NCBI GenBank assembly: GCA_947498595.1
Contig: CANMKX010000036.1
Coordinates: 1 to 38,287 of the forward strand
Length of the DNA stretch: 38,287 nt
Direction of reading: 5' to 3'
Source: an uncultured Aquimarina sp.
GTDB taxonomy: Bacteria > Bacteroidota > Bacteroidia > Flavobacteriales > Flavobacteriaceae
The notes under the pieces: generated by a model
Seen by the model: only the letters and a program-made list of their open reading frames with translations
Told to the model about the DNA's origin: nothing
The model's database searches: none
Made by a program: the position numbers and the translations under genes
Shown here: piece after piece, positions 25,717-35,028 of the stretch
Numbering within the stretch: position 1 is the stretch's first letter
Layout: every line of letters begins with the position of its first letter

Positions 25717-27027
25717 TCAATTAAGTTGTATCGCTTCTTTATATGCATTCAAGCAACGAGTTCTTGCTTCTTTATGATCAACCATAGGAAGAGGGTATGT
25801 TAATTCATCAAAATCTTTCACCCACCTTCTTATATAAATTAGCTCCTTATCAAATTTTTGAATATGTGTTGTAGGATTAAAAATTCTAAAATAAGGAGCA
25901 GCATCAACGCCTGTTCCAGCGACCCATTGCCAATTACCTATATTTGCAGACTGCTCATAATCGAGTAATTTCTCTGCAAAATAAGCTTCTCCCCAACGCC
26001 AATCAATTAAAAGGTGCTTGCATAAAAAGCTTCCAACTAGCATACGTATTCTATTATGCATAAAACCACTAGTATTAAGCTGTCGCATTCCTGCATCGAC
26101 GAGTGGATACCCCGTTTCTCCCTTTTTCCATTTTTCAAAATCATTACGATCATTTCTCCATTTTATCAAATCATATTTAGGTTTGAATGATTTAGTAACA
26201 GTATGTGGATAATGCCATAAAATTTGCATAAAAAATTCTCTCCAAATTAACTCTGACAAAAAAGTTTCATTTTCTTCTTGAATAGCTTTTTTTATGACAG
26301 AACGAATACTAACAATCCCAAACCTTAAGTATGTGCCTACTAAAGAAGTTCCTTTGTTTATAGCAGGGAAATCTCGTGTTTCTTCATAATTTTGAATTAA
26401 TTCTTTCGTTAGAATAAAAGAAGGTACTTCTATATTAGATATTTGAAAATTTATATCTGATAAATTAAGTATAGAATTCTGAAAAGAATATAAGTTATTT
26501 AAAAGGTCTTTAGAATCATAAGGAGCAATCATATTTTTATTAAAAGAATTTTTCCACATTTTTTTATAAGGAGTATATACTTTGTATGCAGTTCCATCTT
26601 TTTTTACAATCTCATCTTTTTCAAATATCACATGATCTTTAAATGTTTTAAAAGTAATAACATGCGTGTTTAATAATTTGTCTATGATATGATCTCTTTT
26701 TAAAGCATAAGGTTCATAATCATGATTGGCGTATACATGAGTAATCCTATAGGTTTTTAGTAAGCTTGTAAAAACATTTTCTGGAGTATCGTGAAAAATT
26801 GCGATAGAACTTTGAACTGAATTCATCAATTCCTTTTGTAAAGCTCTGATATTTTGAACTATGAACTGTACTCTTGGATCATTTTTAGGTAGGTTATCTA
26901 ATATATTTGGATCAAAAATAAAGATAGGTAAAACCTTATTTTCACCCTTTAAAGCATGATAAAGTGCTACATTATCTTGCAATCGTAAATCTCTTCTAAA
27001 CCAAAAAACTGAAATACTCTCCTCCAT
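25717..27027 (-). CDS. Cryptochrome/DNA photolyase family protein (deoxyribodipyrimidine photolyase)
   Basis: The 436-residue protein has the N-terminal photolyase antenna domain (VFWFRRDLRLQDNVALYHAL at the start). The FAD-binding domain carries GETGYPLVDAGMRQL, HNRIRMLVGSFLCK and WRWGEAYFAEKLLDYEQSAN, then NWQWVAGTGVDAAPYFRIF. All FAD and DNA-binding blocks of class I CPD photolyases look intact, so light-driven repair of pyrimidine dimers is the likely role. A cryptochrome-type sensor is the alternative. It lies 14 bases downstream of an SRPBCC gene and forms an operon with it. Confidence 0.93.
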   Translation of the reverse strand: MEESISVFWFRRDLRLQDNVALYHALKGENKVLPIFIFDPNILDNLPKNDPRVQFIVQNIRALQKELMNSVQSSIAIFHDTPENVFTSLLKTYRITHVYANHDYEPYALKRDHIIDKLLNTHVITFKTFKDHVIFEKDEIVKKDGTAYKVYTPYKKMWKNSFNKNMIAPYDSKDLLNNLYSFQNSILNLSDINFQISNIEVPSFILTKELIQNYEETRDFPAINKGTSLVGTYLRFGIVSIRSVIKKAIQEENETFLSELIWREFFMQILWHYPHTVTKSFKPKYDLIKWRNDRNDFEKWKKGETGYPLVDAGMRQLNTSGFMHNRIRMLVGSFLCKHLLIDWRWGEAYFAEKLLDYEQSANIGNWQWVAGTGVDAAPYFRIFNPTTHIQKFDKELIYIRRWVKDFDELTYPLPMVDHKEARTRCLNAYKEAIQLN

Positions 27028-27041
27028 TTTTAATAGATATC

Positions 27042-27503
27042 TTAAAATTCCCCAAATAATGAAGTTAACTTTTCTTTTCTATAAGCAAATATTTTTTCTA
27101 ATTCTGGTCTTACTAAAAGAGGATTAATTAATTGCCCTATAATTCCTAAAGGAGGTTTGTAATCGATAATGTCTTCCATTAAAACACCGCCTTCAATTTC
27201 TTTTATAAAATGTTTATGATGCCAAAATGCATAAGGCCCGAAACGCTGTTCATCTACAAAATATGAATGATCAATTACATGGGTTATTTCTGTTACCCAT
27301 TTTATTTTTATTCCAAAAAGTGGAGTTATAGTATACTGTATTATTTGTCCCGGATACATTGATGTATCTAGATTCGATAAAATTTTAAAATTCATACGAT
27401 CTGGAGTTATCACTTGTAAATTTGCAGGATTTGAAATGAATTCCCATGCTTGATCCAATGAAATAGGTAATTTTTGTACTTTCTTAAAATTATAAACCTT
27501 CAT
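27042..27503 (-). CDS. SRPBCC-family (START-like) protein
   Basis: The 153-residue protein shows the SRPBCC pattern: PISLDQAWEFISNPANL near the N-terminus, followed by beta-strands and a C-terminal helix (NPLLVRPELEKIFAYRKEKL). The fold binds hydrophobic ligands, but the ligand is unknown. Some relatives are annotated as cell-division inhibitors without strong evidence. I recall this gene often sitting next to photolyase in Bacteroidetes, suggesting a light or DNA-damage response module. Confidence 0.85.
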   Translation of the reverse strand: MKVYNFKKVQKLPISLDQAWEFISNPANLQVITPDRMNFKILSNLDTSMYPGQIIQYTITPLFGIKIKWVTEITHVIDHSYFVDEQRFGPYAFWHHKHFIKEIEGGVLMEDIIDYKPPLGIIGQLINPLLVRPELEKIFAYRKEKLTSLFGEF

Positions 27504-27585
27504 CCTTAATATTCTTTACTAAATAAAGGTACTGTTTTTTGTTTAATTTTTAACGTAAAATGTTGAACAAAATAACTTCATGTAA

Positions 27586-28245
27586 TTAACAATTATCGCA
27601 ACAATCATCTGTTTTAACTAATTTACAAGTCATTACAGCCAAAACAGCTCCAACGATAGGGGCAATCATATATAACCATTGATGCTCCCAATGTCCTGAA
27701 AGCAAAGCAGGAGCAAAAGATCTAGCTGGATTCATAGAAGCATTTGTCATTGGCCCAGCAAACATAGCTTCAAGCAATACAACTCCACCAATAGCAATAC
27801 CTGCCATAGTACCAATTTCTTTCGCGCCAGTAGAGACATTTATAATAACTAACATCAAGAAATAAGTCAATAAAATTTCTAAAACTAATGCTCTTATATC
27901 ATCAAGAATAGGAATTGTACCTCCTAGATATTCACTTGCGGGAAATAAATACCATAGAACAGTGCTGGCCATAATTGCACCGGTTAATTGTGCTAAAATA
28001 TATTTAGGAACTTCTTTCCAAGAAAACTTTTTAGCATAAGCAAAAGCAATAGTTACAGCAGGATTAAAATGCGCTCCAGAAATATCTCCAAATGCATAAA
28101 TCATAGCCATAACAATAAGCCCCCAAGTGATTGCAATTCCAACATGAGTAACATCGCCTTGCGTTATTTCATTAATGGTCATAGCTCCAGTACCGCAAAA
28201 AATCAATGCAAAAGTTCCTATAATTTCTGCTATATACGCTCTCAT
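27586..28245 (-). CDS. MIP-family aquaporin / glycerol channel
   Basis: The 219-residue channel has six predicted membrane helices and both NPA motifs (AHFNPAVTIAF at 61-63, NASMNPARSFAPAL at 172-174), with the selectivity Arg175 directly after the second. The length and short loops fit a water-selective AqpZ-like or archaeal AqpM-like protein better than GlpF. The short Cys-rich tail (DDCCDNC) is unusual. It is divergent from the DUF2911 gene. Confidence 0.92.
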   Translation of the reverse strand: MRAYIAEIIGTFALIFCGTGAMTINEITQGDVTHVGIAITWGLIVMAMIYAFGDISGAHFNPAVTIAFAYAKKFSWKEVPKYILAQLTGAIMASTVLWYLFPASEYLGGTIPILDDIRALVLEILLTYFLMLVIINVSTGAKEIGTMAGIAIGGVVLLEAMFAGPMTNASMNPARSFAPALLSGHWEHQWLYMIAPIVGAVLAVMTCKLVKTDDCCDNC

Positions 28246-28262
28246 CTAGTTTTATTTTTGTG

Positions 28263-28270
28263 CAAATATA
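28263..28270 (-). promoter_or_regulatory. Candidate -7 box of the aquaporin gene
   Basis: The minus strand reads TATATTTG, matching TAnnTTTG, 17 bases before the ATG. No TTG lies at the expected -33 position. Confidence 0.4.
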
Positions 28271-28356
28271 ACGTGTCTTATTTTAAGGATTTGTTAACCT
28301 TTTATCAAAGTCAATTATGTACTTTCGCTTAAATCATTCTAAAATATTATAAACTA

Positions 28357-29196
28357 ATGAAAAAGATCGTTTTATTTTTAAGTTTAGCAGCTTTTACAAT
28401 AGGAACAAAAGCACAAGTTGAAACACCGCAACCAAGTCCAACTGCAAAAGTTGAGCAAGTTGTAGGATTAACTGATATAACACTCGAATATTCTAGACCA
28501 AGTGCTCGTGATCGTAAAATCTTTGGTAATCTTGTCCCTTTTGGAAAACTATGGAGAACTGGAGCTAATGCAAATACTAAAATATCTTTTAGCGATCCTG
28601 TAAAAATTGAAGGAAAAAAACTAGAAGCAGGTACTTATGCTATATTTACTACACCGAATAAAGGAAACTGGGATGTAATTTTTTATACAGATTCAAGCAA
28701 CTGGGGAACTCCTCAAAAATTTGATGATAATAAAGTTGCTGCAAAGGTTTCTGTTAAAGCTAATGCAATACCAATGCCTATAGAAACATTTACATTAATG
28801 TTTAGTGATTTTACTTCAGATGGAGCTAAGCTTAATATCCTTTGGGAAAAAACAGCTGTTGCTTTAAACATTGAAGTTCCTTCAAAACAGAAAGCTATTG
28901 AAAGTATCGAAAAAGCTTTAGCAGGACCAACAAATGGTGATTATTACCAAGCAGCTGTATTCTTAAAAGATAATGGAGATATTAATAAAGCTAAAGAATA
29001 TATCGAAAAAGCTATTAGTATGCGTGAGCAACCAGCATTCTGGTACCACAGACAACAATCATTAATTTATGCAAAAGCAGGAGATAAGAAAGCAGCAATA
29101 AAAGCAGCAAAAACATCTTTAGAGTTAGCTGAAAAAGCAGGAAATGCTGATTATGTTAAATTAAATAAAGATTCTTTAAAAGAATGGGGAGCTTAG
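28357..29196 (+). CDS. Exported DUF2911 protein with C-terminal TPR-like helices
   Basis: The 279-residue protein has a signal peptide (MKKIVLFLSLAAFTIGTKAQ). The DUF2911 domain (about 25-175) shows YSRPSARDRKIFGNLVPFGKLWRTGANA and EAGTYAIFTTPNKGNW, both typical. The C-terminal 90 residues contain two TPR-like helical pairs (NKAKEYIEKAISM, KKAAIKAAKTSLELAEKAG). The domain is common in Bacteroidetes envelope proteins and its function is unknown. A strong terminator follows. Confidence 0.88.
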   Translation: MKKIVLFLSLAAFTIGTKAQVETPQPSPTAKVEQVVGLTDITLEYSRPSARDRKIFGNLVPFGKLWRTGANANTKISFSDPVKIEGKKLEAGTYAIFTTPNKGNWDVIFYTDSSNWGTPQKFDDNKVAAKVSVKANAIPMPIETFTLMFSDFTSDGAKLNILWEKTAVALNIEVPSKQKAIESIEKALAGPTNGDYYQAAVFLKDNGDINKAKEYIEKAISMREQPAFWYHRQQSLIYAKAGDKKAAIKAAKTSLELAEKAGNADYVKLNKDSLKEWGA

Positions 29197-29221
29197 TATT
29201 TTAAGTTCTTTATCAAAATAG

Positions 29222-29254
29222 AAAAGCCGATTTCAATAAGTGAAATCGGCTTTT
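29222..29254. terminator. Bidirectional rho-independent terminator
   Basis: A perfect 14-bp stem (aaaagccgatttca / tgaaatcggctttt) with loop ataag and T-tracts. It ends the DUF2911 transcript and would also stop transcription coming from the topB relic on the other strand. Confidence 0.9.
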
Positions 29255-29272
29255 TTTATTCATATTGTTACC

Positions 29273-29341
29273 TTATAATCCTCCTAATATTGCAGCAATT
29301 TCTCTGGCTACACTTGGTTTTTCGGCTATACAAACTTTCAT
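29273..29341 (-). pseudogene. N-terminal relic of DNA topoisomerase III (topB)
   Basis: On the minus strand ATG 29341 opens a 22-codon frame beginning MKVCIAEKPSVAREIAAILG, followed by GL and TAA. This is the highly conserved first strand and active-site start of topoisomerase III (IAEKPSVAREIA, a Toprim motif), whose complete protein has about 600-800 residues. Everything after the first turn is missing, and 19 bases further on comes the DUF2911 terminator. A -7 box (TATTTTTG, minus strand, 29365-29372) remains in front. The simplest reading is deletion of the gene body, leaving its 5' end; a short translated peptide is possible but cannot have topoisomerase activity. Confidence 0.75.
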
Positions 29342-29364
29342 AAATTGGGTTTAAAATAAAGCTA

Positions 29365-29372
29365 CAAAAATA
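29365..29372 (-). promoter_or_regulatory. Candidate -7 box in front of the topB relic
   Basis: The minus strand reads TATTTTTG (TAnnTTTG), 23 bases before the relic ATG. If active, with the terminator at 29222-29254 it would give a transcript of a little over 100 bases. Confidence 0.35.
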
Positions 29373-29504
29373 AAAAAATTAAGAGGATATTAAGATTTTG
29401 GCACAGATTCTGTTTAATACACTTACAATATGTTTCTTTGCAAAATGAAATAATACGGTTGGTACCAAATCGCAAGAACAATAACAACTTAAAAAAGAAG
29501 TGAT

Positions 29505-30566
29505 ATGAAACAGATTTACATATTTTTAGTATTGATTTTGATAGGAGCAAAAGCAATACATGGGCAAACTAATAAAAAAGCAGAACAAGAATTTTCTAAA
29601 ATGATGTCTTCTATAAAGACTGAAAAGAGCAACGAAAAGAGATTACAAAATTCTATTCAGTTTTTTAACCATCGGAGAGGTACAACAACTCGCGAATTAA
29701 TGGAAATAGCTAGTTATTTATCTAATGATCGTTTAAAGTATAGATTATGCCTTCAAGTATATCCAAATATAATTGATAAGCAGTATTTTTTTAATGTATT
29801 CGATATTTTTGAAAGATTTTCTTTTGCGATGAAATTATATCATAATACAATAGCCAAAAAAAGAGACATTATTATCGATTCTGATCAAGATCATCAATAT
29901 GATAATATTAGATTTCCTGATGCAAGTAGATATAGAGGTAGGAGAGGAGTAAATTGTAGAATGCCTATGGCTGATAGAGATTTTGATTATTATATTTCTG
30001 ATTTAAGATTACCAAGAGATGAACGTCAACGTTTACGTAATTTAAAAGATGAAGTGGAGCAGAATTGTTTTTCTACAGCACAAATAATGAAATTAGGATT
30101 AGAATTAGATCTTGAAAAGAATAAATTAAGTTTTTTAAAGTATGCATATAACAAAACTTATGATTTAGGAAATTTTGATGCTACAATACAAATATTAAAT
30201 CATAGTTTCTATAAAGATGATTTGTTAAATTATATCGGTCATCAACATCAAGATGAAATTGTTATTGAAGAGATTTGTGAAGTTAATCCTGAAGAATTTA
30301 ACTTTGCAAAAAATAGTTTAAGGTCACAATCATTTAGAAGAGATAAACTACAATTAGCTAAGCGATTAATTTCTAAAAATTGTTATAATTTACAGCAATT
30401 TGAAGTTATTTTTAAAATGTTTAATTTTGAAGATGATCGCCTCAATTTAATGATATATTCTTATGAATACACAAGCGAACCTAGAAAAATGTATCGATTT
30501 AGAAACTTATTAAAATTCAGATCTAACCAACAAAAGTATGATCGTTTTTTGATAGATAAACAATAA
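29505..30566 (+). CDS. Exported DUF4476-like protein
   Basis: The 353-residue protein has a signal peptide (MKQIYIFLVLILIGAKAIHGQ). The mature part is basic and rich in Arg, Phe and Tyr. It holds at least three related helical units of about 40 residues with the pattern LxxxKYAY..., LGNFDATIQILNHSFYKDDLL, in which F..DD.RL-type turns recur (FNFEDDRLNLMIYSYE). This matches the DUF4476 repeat found in Bacteroidetes envelope proteins, of unknown function. It is followed directly by a 46-bp palindromic terminator. Confidence 0.7.
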   Translation: MKQIYIFLVLILIGAKAIHGQTNKKAEQEFSKMMSSIKTEKSNEKRLQNSIQFFNHRRGTTTRELMEIASYLSNDRLKYRLCLQVYPNIIDKQYFFNVFDIFERFSFAMKLYHNTIAKKRDIIIDSDQDHQYDNIRFPDASRYRGRRGVNCRMPMADRDFDYYISDLRLPRDERQRLRNLKDEVEQNCFSTAQIMKLGLELDLEKNKLSFLKYAYNKTYDLGNFDATIQILNHSFYKDDLLNYIGHQHQDEIVIEEICEVNPEEFNFAKNSLRSQSFRRDKLQLAKRLISKNCYNLQQFEVIFKMFNFEDDRLNLMIYSYEYTSEPRKMYRFRNLLKFRSNQQKYDRFLIDKQ

Positions 30567-30611
30567 AAATAAAAGAGGAGATGTTAATATTAACATCTCC
30601 TCTTTTATTTT
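30566..30611. terminator. Perfect 46-bp palindrome, bidirectional terminator
   Basis: Positions 30566-30588 and 30589-30611 are exact reverse complements (core agaggagatgttaat / attaacatctcctct). It begins at the last base of the DUF4476 stop codon and lies between convergent genes. A full-length stem with T-tracts on both strands makes it a very strong terminator. Confidence 0.9.
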
Positions 30612-30635
30612 CACTTATAATGACCTTAGCAAACT

Positions 30636-32318
30636 TTACGCTATGCTTCTGGTTCTAAGTCTGTCTGTAAATTGAATTAATATTGCTATTGACATTACTA
30701 ATGCACATCCAAATAGATTTAACCATAGATATGGCATCCAATCATACCACCAACCAATAATAACAATCACTTGCGTAATTATAGCTGCGATGAATGTAGC
30801 ATTACTCTTTACATATTTGATAAAAAATGCCAAAAGAAAAATTCCTAAAACATTACCATAGAATATAGATCCTATAATATTAACCAGTTGAATAAGATTA
30901 TCAAATAAGTTAGCATAACAAGCTACTAAAATGGCTAATACACCCCATAAAAGTGTAAATAATTTTGATATTTTAAGATAATGTTCCTCTGATTTAGTCC
31001 CCACATTACGTTTATATAAATCAATTGCTGTTGTAGACGCTAAAGCATTTAACTCTGATGCTGTAGATGACATTGCAGCTGATAATATTACAGCTAACAG
31101 TAATCCAATTAATCCTCTAGGCAAATTATTTAAAATAAAATGAATAAAAACATAATCTTTATCATTCGTTTCCACGGTTTCATCTGCTTGCTTTATAATT
31201 GTCTTTGCCTTTTCTCTATTTTCTTTTTCAGCATCGTTTAAAGCTAAGAGTCGTTTTTTATTTTCAGAAGTGTTAGTCTTATCAGTTAAATACTTCTGTA
31301 TCGTTTCTTGTTTTTCTATTTCTATTTCAGCTTGTTTCTGTTGCAGTTCTTGATATTCATGAATATACTCTGAGTTAACAACTGCTTTTTTAGCACTTGG
31401 ATTAAAGTTTAGAGGAGAAGCATTGAATTGATAAAATACAAAAACCATAACTCCAACTAGGAGAATGAAAAATTGCATCGGTACTTTAAGTAATCCATTA
31501 AATAAAAGTCCCATCTGACTTTCTTTTATAGATTTACCTGATAAATAACGTTGTACTTGACTTTGATCTGTTCCAAAATAAGAAAGTGCTAAAAACGTAC
31601 CTCCTATGATTCCACTCCAAAATGTATATCGATTATTAAAATCAAAAGAAAAATCTAGTACTTCCATTTTTCCACTTGCTCCGGCAATATCTAATGCTTT
31701 GCTAAATGTGATTCCTTCTGGCAAGTAACTTAAGATAAGATAAAATGCGATAAACATACCCGAAAATATAATCGCCATTTGCTGTTTTTGTGTAACACTT
31801 ACAGCTTTGGTTCCTCCTGTAACTGTATAAATAATAACTAAAACACCAATGATTATATTAAGGAAAGTAAGATTCCACCCTAATACAGCTGATAAAATAA
31901 TTGCTGGTGCAAAAATTGTTATTCCGGCTGCTAATCCCCTTTGGACAAGAAAAAATATAGCTGCTAATGTTCTAGTTTTAAGATCAAATCTAGATTCTAA
32001 ATATTCATAAGCTGTATATACTTTTAATTTGTGGTATAGAGGTATAAAAACCATACAAATAACGATCATGGCAATAGGCAATCCAAAATAAAATTGAACA
32101 AACCCCATTCCGCTATGAAACGCTTGACCTGGTGTGGATAAAAAAGTAATAGCACTTGCTTGTGTTGCCATTACTGACAATCCAATAGTCCACCATTTAG
32201 ATTCATTTCCTCCACGAATATAATCTTGTACATTCTTGCTTCCTCTCGTTTTCCATGAACCGTATAAAACGATAAACAAAAGTGTTCCAGAAAGAATGAT
32301 CCAATCTAATAATTGCAT
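30636..32318 (-). CDS. Sodium:solute symporter (SSS family)
   Basis: The 560-residue polytopic protein has the SSS fold. The first helices contain WWTIGLSVMATQASAITFLSTPGQAF, the sodium-site region of the family, and GGTKAVSVTQKQQM and FGTDQSQVQRYLSGKS are typical. Between later helices is a long, highly charged loop of about 80 residues (about 310-390, rich in Glu, Lys and Gln, coiled-coil-like), which I recall in a Bacteroidetes subgroup of SSS proteins. The substrate is unknown. The neighbouring PIG-L deacetylase suggests a sugar or amino sugar. The gene lies downstream of a one-helix small protein. Confidence 0.9.
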   Translation of the reverse strand: MQLLDWIILSGTLLFIVLYGSWKTRGSKNVQDYIRGGNESKWWTIGLSVMATQASAITFLSTPGQAFHSGMGFVQFYFGLPIAMIVICMVFIPLYHKLKVYTAYEYLESRFDLKTRTLAAIFFLVQRGLAAGITIFAPAIILSAVLGWNLTFLNIIIGVLVIIYTVTGGTKAVSVTQKQQMAIIFSGMFIAFYLILSYLPEGITFSKALDIAGASGKMEVLDFSFDFNNRYTFWSGIIGGTFLALSYFGTDQSQVQRYLSGKSIKESQMGLLFNGLLKVPMQFFILLVGVMVFVFYQFNASPLNFNPSAKKAVVNSEYIHEYQELQQKQAEIEIEKQETIQKYLTDKTNTSENKKRLLALNDAEKENREKAKTIIKQADETVETNDKDYVFIHFILNNLPRGLIGLLLAVILSAAMSSTASELNALASTTAIDLYKRNVGTKSEEHYLKISKLFTLLWGVLAILVACYANLFDNLIQLVNIIGSIFYGNVLGIFLLAFFIKYVKSNATFIAAIITQVIVIIGWWYDWMPYLWLNLFGCALVMSIAILIQFTDRLRTRSIA

Positions 32319-32366
32319 ATGTAGTTGTTTTTAAGCGTAGTCTTTTAATTAGTTAGTTCTTATTAA

Positions 32367-32477
32367 TTAAGCATAACTATTGGTTATCCAATAGAAAAAT
32401 AAGATATAAACAATATTAGCTATTAATACGGCTGTATATATTTTTTTCCATTTATATACCGTTTCAGATTCTTCCAT
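32367..32477 (-). CDS. 36-residue single-helix membrane protein
   Basis: An ATG at 32477 opens a 36-codon frame: a charged, soluble start (MEESETVYKWKKIY), one hydrophobic helix (about residues 15-32) and a short polar end. It lies between the PIG-L deacetylase and the SSS symporter on the same strand, 23 bases after one and 48 bases before the other. Position and form suggest a small partner of the symporter. No family is recognised. Confidence 0.6.
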   Translation of the reverse strand: MEESETVYKWKKIYTAVLIANIVYILFFYWITNSYA

Positions 32478-32500
32478 TTTATTTGTTCTAAAAATTTTAA

Positions 32501-34999
32501 TTATTTACCTAATGATAGCAAATTAGCAAAAAGTCTATAAGCCCCAGATACTCCTGCAGGAAATTCTCTAAAGAAACTTAGACCTGTATAAATGTAGTAT
32601 CCTTCACCGTATTTGGCCACTAGTAAACTTCCCTTTTTAATTGATTCACCTTTATCTTTAGTTGCCAAAATAGGAGTAAATTCATTTGCCCACTTATTAG
32701 GAAAATACAGCCCTCGCTCTTGTACCCAACCTTCAAAATCTTTTTGCGTTATTTTATTAGGTGAATTTAAGACTTCATGTTTTGGAGCTAAAAAGCGTAC
32801 TGATGCATTTTCATCTGTTACACGATCTCTTGATAATGTAATCGGATATGGAGCAAGATTTTCTTTTACTTTTAAACGGTGACTCGTATTATACTGTACA
32901 ATTAAATTACCTCCTTTTTTAACATACTCTAATAAGAATTTCTGTTTAAATTTTAAATCTTCAACTGTATTATAAGCTCTAATCCCAATAACAATAGCAT
33001 CATAATTAGCTAGTGTCTTTTCCGAAATATCTTCAGGTGCGATTGTAGTTACTTGATATCCTATTTGTGTAAGACTTTCAGGTACTACATCTCCAGCACC
33101 TTCAATATAACCGATTTTTTGACCTTCTTTCTTAATGTCTAAACGTACTACTTTAGTTTTTGAAGGTAATACAACTGTTTTAAAAGGAATATGATCATAA
33201 TCGATTGTAATTGTTTCTTTGTTATATAATTTATCACCGATTGCTACTATAGGCACAATATAACCTTCATGTTGTGCTGTTGGAGGAGTAACTGTAAAAA
33301 CAACTGTTTTTTCTTCTCCTTGTTCACTCAATTCAAAGTCAAATTTTTGAGGTGTAACAGTCCATCCTTTAGGATGATTTAATGTTACATTTCCTTTTAA
33401 ATTATTACGACCAGCTTTGATCGTTACCGGAATTTGCTTTGCTGTTTTATCAGAATAAATAATAACTTTATCTGCGATTCCGACAGAAACTTCTGGAATA
33501 ATTTCAAAAGGTCTATAAACTTCACCTTTTACTGGATCATTTTTCTTATAAACAATCTCTTTAGTAAATGGAATATCTACTCCTTCTATAGTTAATAAAA
33601 ATGTTGCTTTATGGTGTCTCGGTGTTTCTGGTTTTCCTATAAGTTCTCTATCTGAAACGGTATACATTCCTAAAGTTCCTTCTTTATTCAACCAATATGG
33701 AGAACTAATTTCATCGTTTGCCTCTATTTTATAATCAATTGTTTGTTTCCAACGATTATTATTAGCTAATGTCTTGCTTATTTTCTCTGTACTATTAGAA
33801 GGAGTACTCACAATTGTCTTCAATGTCATTGCAATAGGAGATCTATTAATGGCTTCAAAATTTATTTTAGTGGATTCTCCAGCAGAAATTGAAGCTTGAC
33901 TTGCAACAGCTTCTAAATACAATCCAGCAGTTGCTGCAATAATATCTTTTATCTCTTTAGATTTTAAAGACCTCCAATGTGCGTCTTCAATTTTCTGAAT
34001 TAACTGATATGCTTTTACCAATTCAGGAATACTAGCTGATGGATTTTTGAAATCAAAATTCTTTTCAACTGCATATAAAATATCTCCTACAGCTTTTCCT
34101 CCTTTAACACGATTCCATGAAGTATCTATTCCTTCAAAAAGATTTGCTTTATTAGTAGGTAAATCTCCTTTAATTAATTCAATATATTCATCTTGACTAC
34201 CACGACTTCCAGTACTACCAAAACCTTGTGATTTATGTTGACTTCTACTTAAAGATGCTATTTCAGTATTTGACAATCCATTTGATGGATAATAAATTCC
34301 TGTATCAAATGATAATAAATTTGATTTATCTGCCTTTTCAAAATTTTCTCTACTACCATAAAACCACCATGAAGTATTAAAAAACAAACGTTTTGGTTGC
34401 CAAGTTTTCACATATTTTAATTGCTCTGGATAAATTTCTTTTTTCCCTACAAGATCAAATGCTTCAACACTTAACATCGCAGATGTTGTATGATGTCCAT
34501 GCGTAGTCCCTGGAGTTCTATGATTAAAACGATTTATAATTACATCTGGTTGAAATTTACGAATAGCCCAAACAACATCACTCAATACTTTGTCTTTATC
34601 CCAAATAGATAAGGTTTCATCTGGGTGTTTTGAGTATCCAAAATCGTTTGCTCTTGTAAACATTTGTTCTCCACCATCTGTACGTCTAGCTGCCAACAAC
34701 TCTTGTGTTCTAATAATTCCTAATAATTCTCTAATTTCTGGACCTATTAAATTTTGTCCTCCATCACCACGTGTTAAAGATAAATATGCCGTTCTGGCTT
34801 TCACCTTATTTGCCATATACGAAATCAACCGTGTGTTTTCGTCATCAGGGTGTGCTGCTATATATAATACAGATCCTAGAAAATTTAATTTCTTAATGGA
34901 TTCATAAATTTGAGAAGCATTTAATTTTTTAGGTTGTTGTGCATGTATGGTATATGGGGTTACTATACCAATCAAGATTACAAGAAGTAATTTTCTCAT
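32501..34999 (-). CDS. Secreted PIG-L-family deacetylase with C-terminal amidotransferase-like domain
   Basis: The 832-residue protein has a signal peptide (to about residue 21). The N-terminal PIG-L/LmbE domain carries the zinc motif AAHPDDE (48-54) and the later histidine segment TTHGHHTTS. These deacetylases remove acetyl groups from N-acetylated sugars or conjugates. A middle region of beta-sandwich character (about 370-600) follows, then a C-terminal class I glutamine-amidotransferase-like/ThuA-like part (about 640-832: GYQVTTIAPEDIS, IGIRAYNTVEDL, YVKKGGNLIVQYNT). The signal peptide places it in the periplasm or outside. Together with the small protein and the SSS symporter downstream it suggests deacetylation followed by uptake. 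Confidence 0.88.
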   Translation of the reverse strand: MRKLLLVILIGIVTPYTIHAQQPKKLNASQIYESIKKLNFLGSVLYIAAHPDDENTRLISYMANKVKARTAYLSLTRGDGGQNLIGPEIRELLGIIRTQELLAARRTDGGEQMFTRANDFGYSKHPDETLSIWDKDKVLSDVVWAIRKFQPDVIINRFNHRTPGTTHGHHTTSAMLSVEAFDLVGKKEIYPEQLKYVKTWQPKRLFFNTSWWFYGSRENFEKADKSNLLSFDTGIYYPSNGLSNTEIASLSRSQHKSQGFGSTGSRGSQDEYIELIKGDLPTNKANLFEGIDTSWNRVKGGKAVGDILYAVEKNFDFKNPSASIPELVKAYQLIQKIEDAHWRSLKSKEIKDIIAATAGLYLEAVASQASISAGESTKINFEAINRSPIAMTLKTIVSTPSNSTEKISKTLANNNRWKQTIDYKIEANDEISSPYWLNKEGTLGMYTVSDRELIGKPETPRHHKATFLLTIEGVDIPFTKEIVYKKNDPVKGEVYRPFEIIPEVSVGIADKVIIYSDKTAKQIPVTIKAGRNNLKGNVTLNHPKGWTVTPQKFDFELSEQGEEKTVVFTVTPPTAQHEGYIVPIVAIGDKLYNKETITIDYDHIPFKTVVLPSKTKVVRLDIKKEGQKIGYIEGAGDVVPESLTQIGYQVTTIAPEDISEKTLANYDAIVIGIRAYNTVEDLKFKQKFLLEYVKKGGNLIVQYNTSHRLKVKENLAPYPITLSRDRVTDENASVRFLAPKHEVLNSPNKITQKDFEGWVQERGLYFPNKWANEFTPILATKDKGESIKKGSLLVAKYGEGYYIYTGLSFFREFPAGVSGAYRLFANLLSLGK

Positions 35000-35028
35000 G
35001 AGTGTCTTACAATTTTTTACTATAGCCT

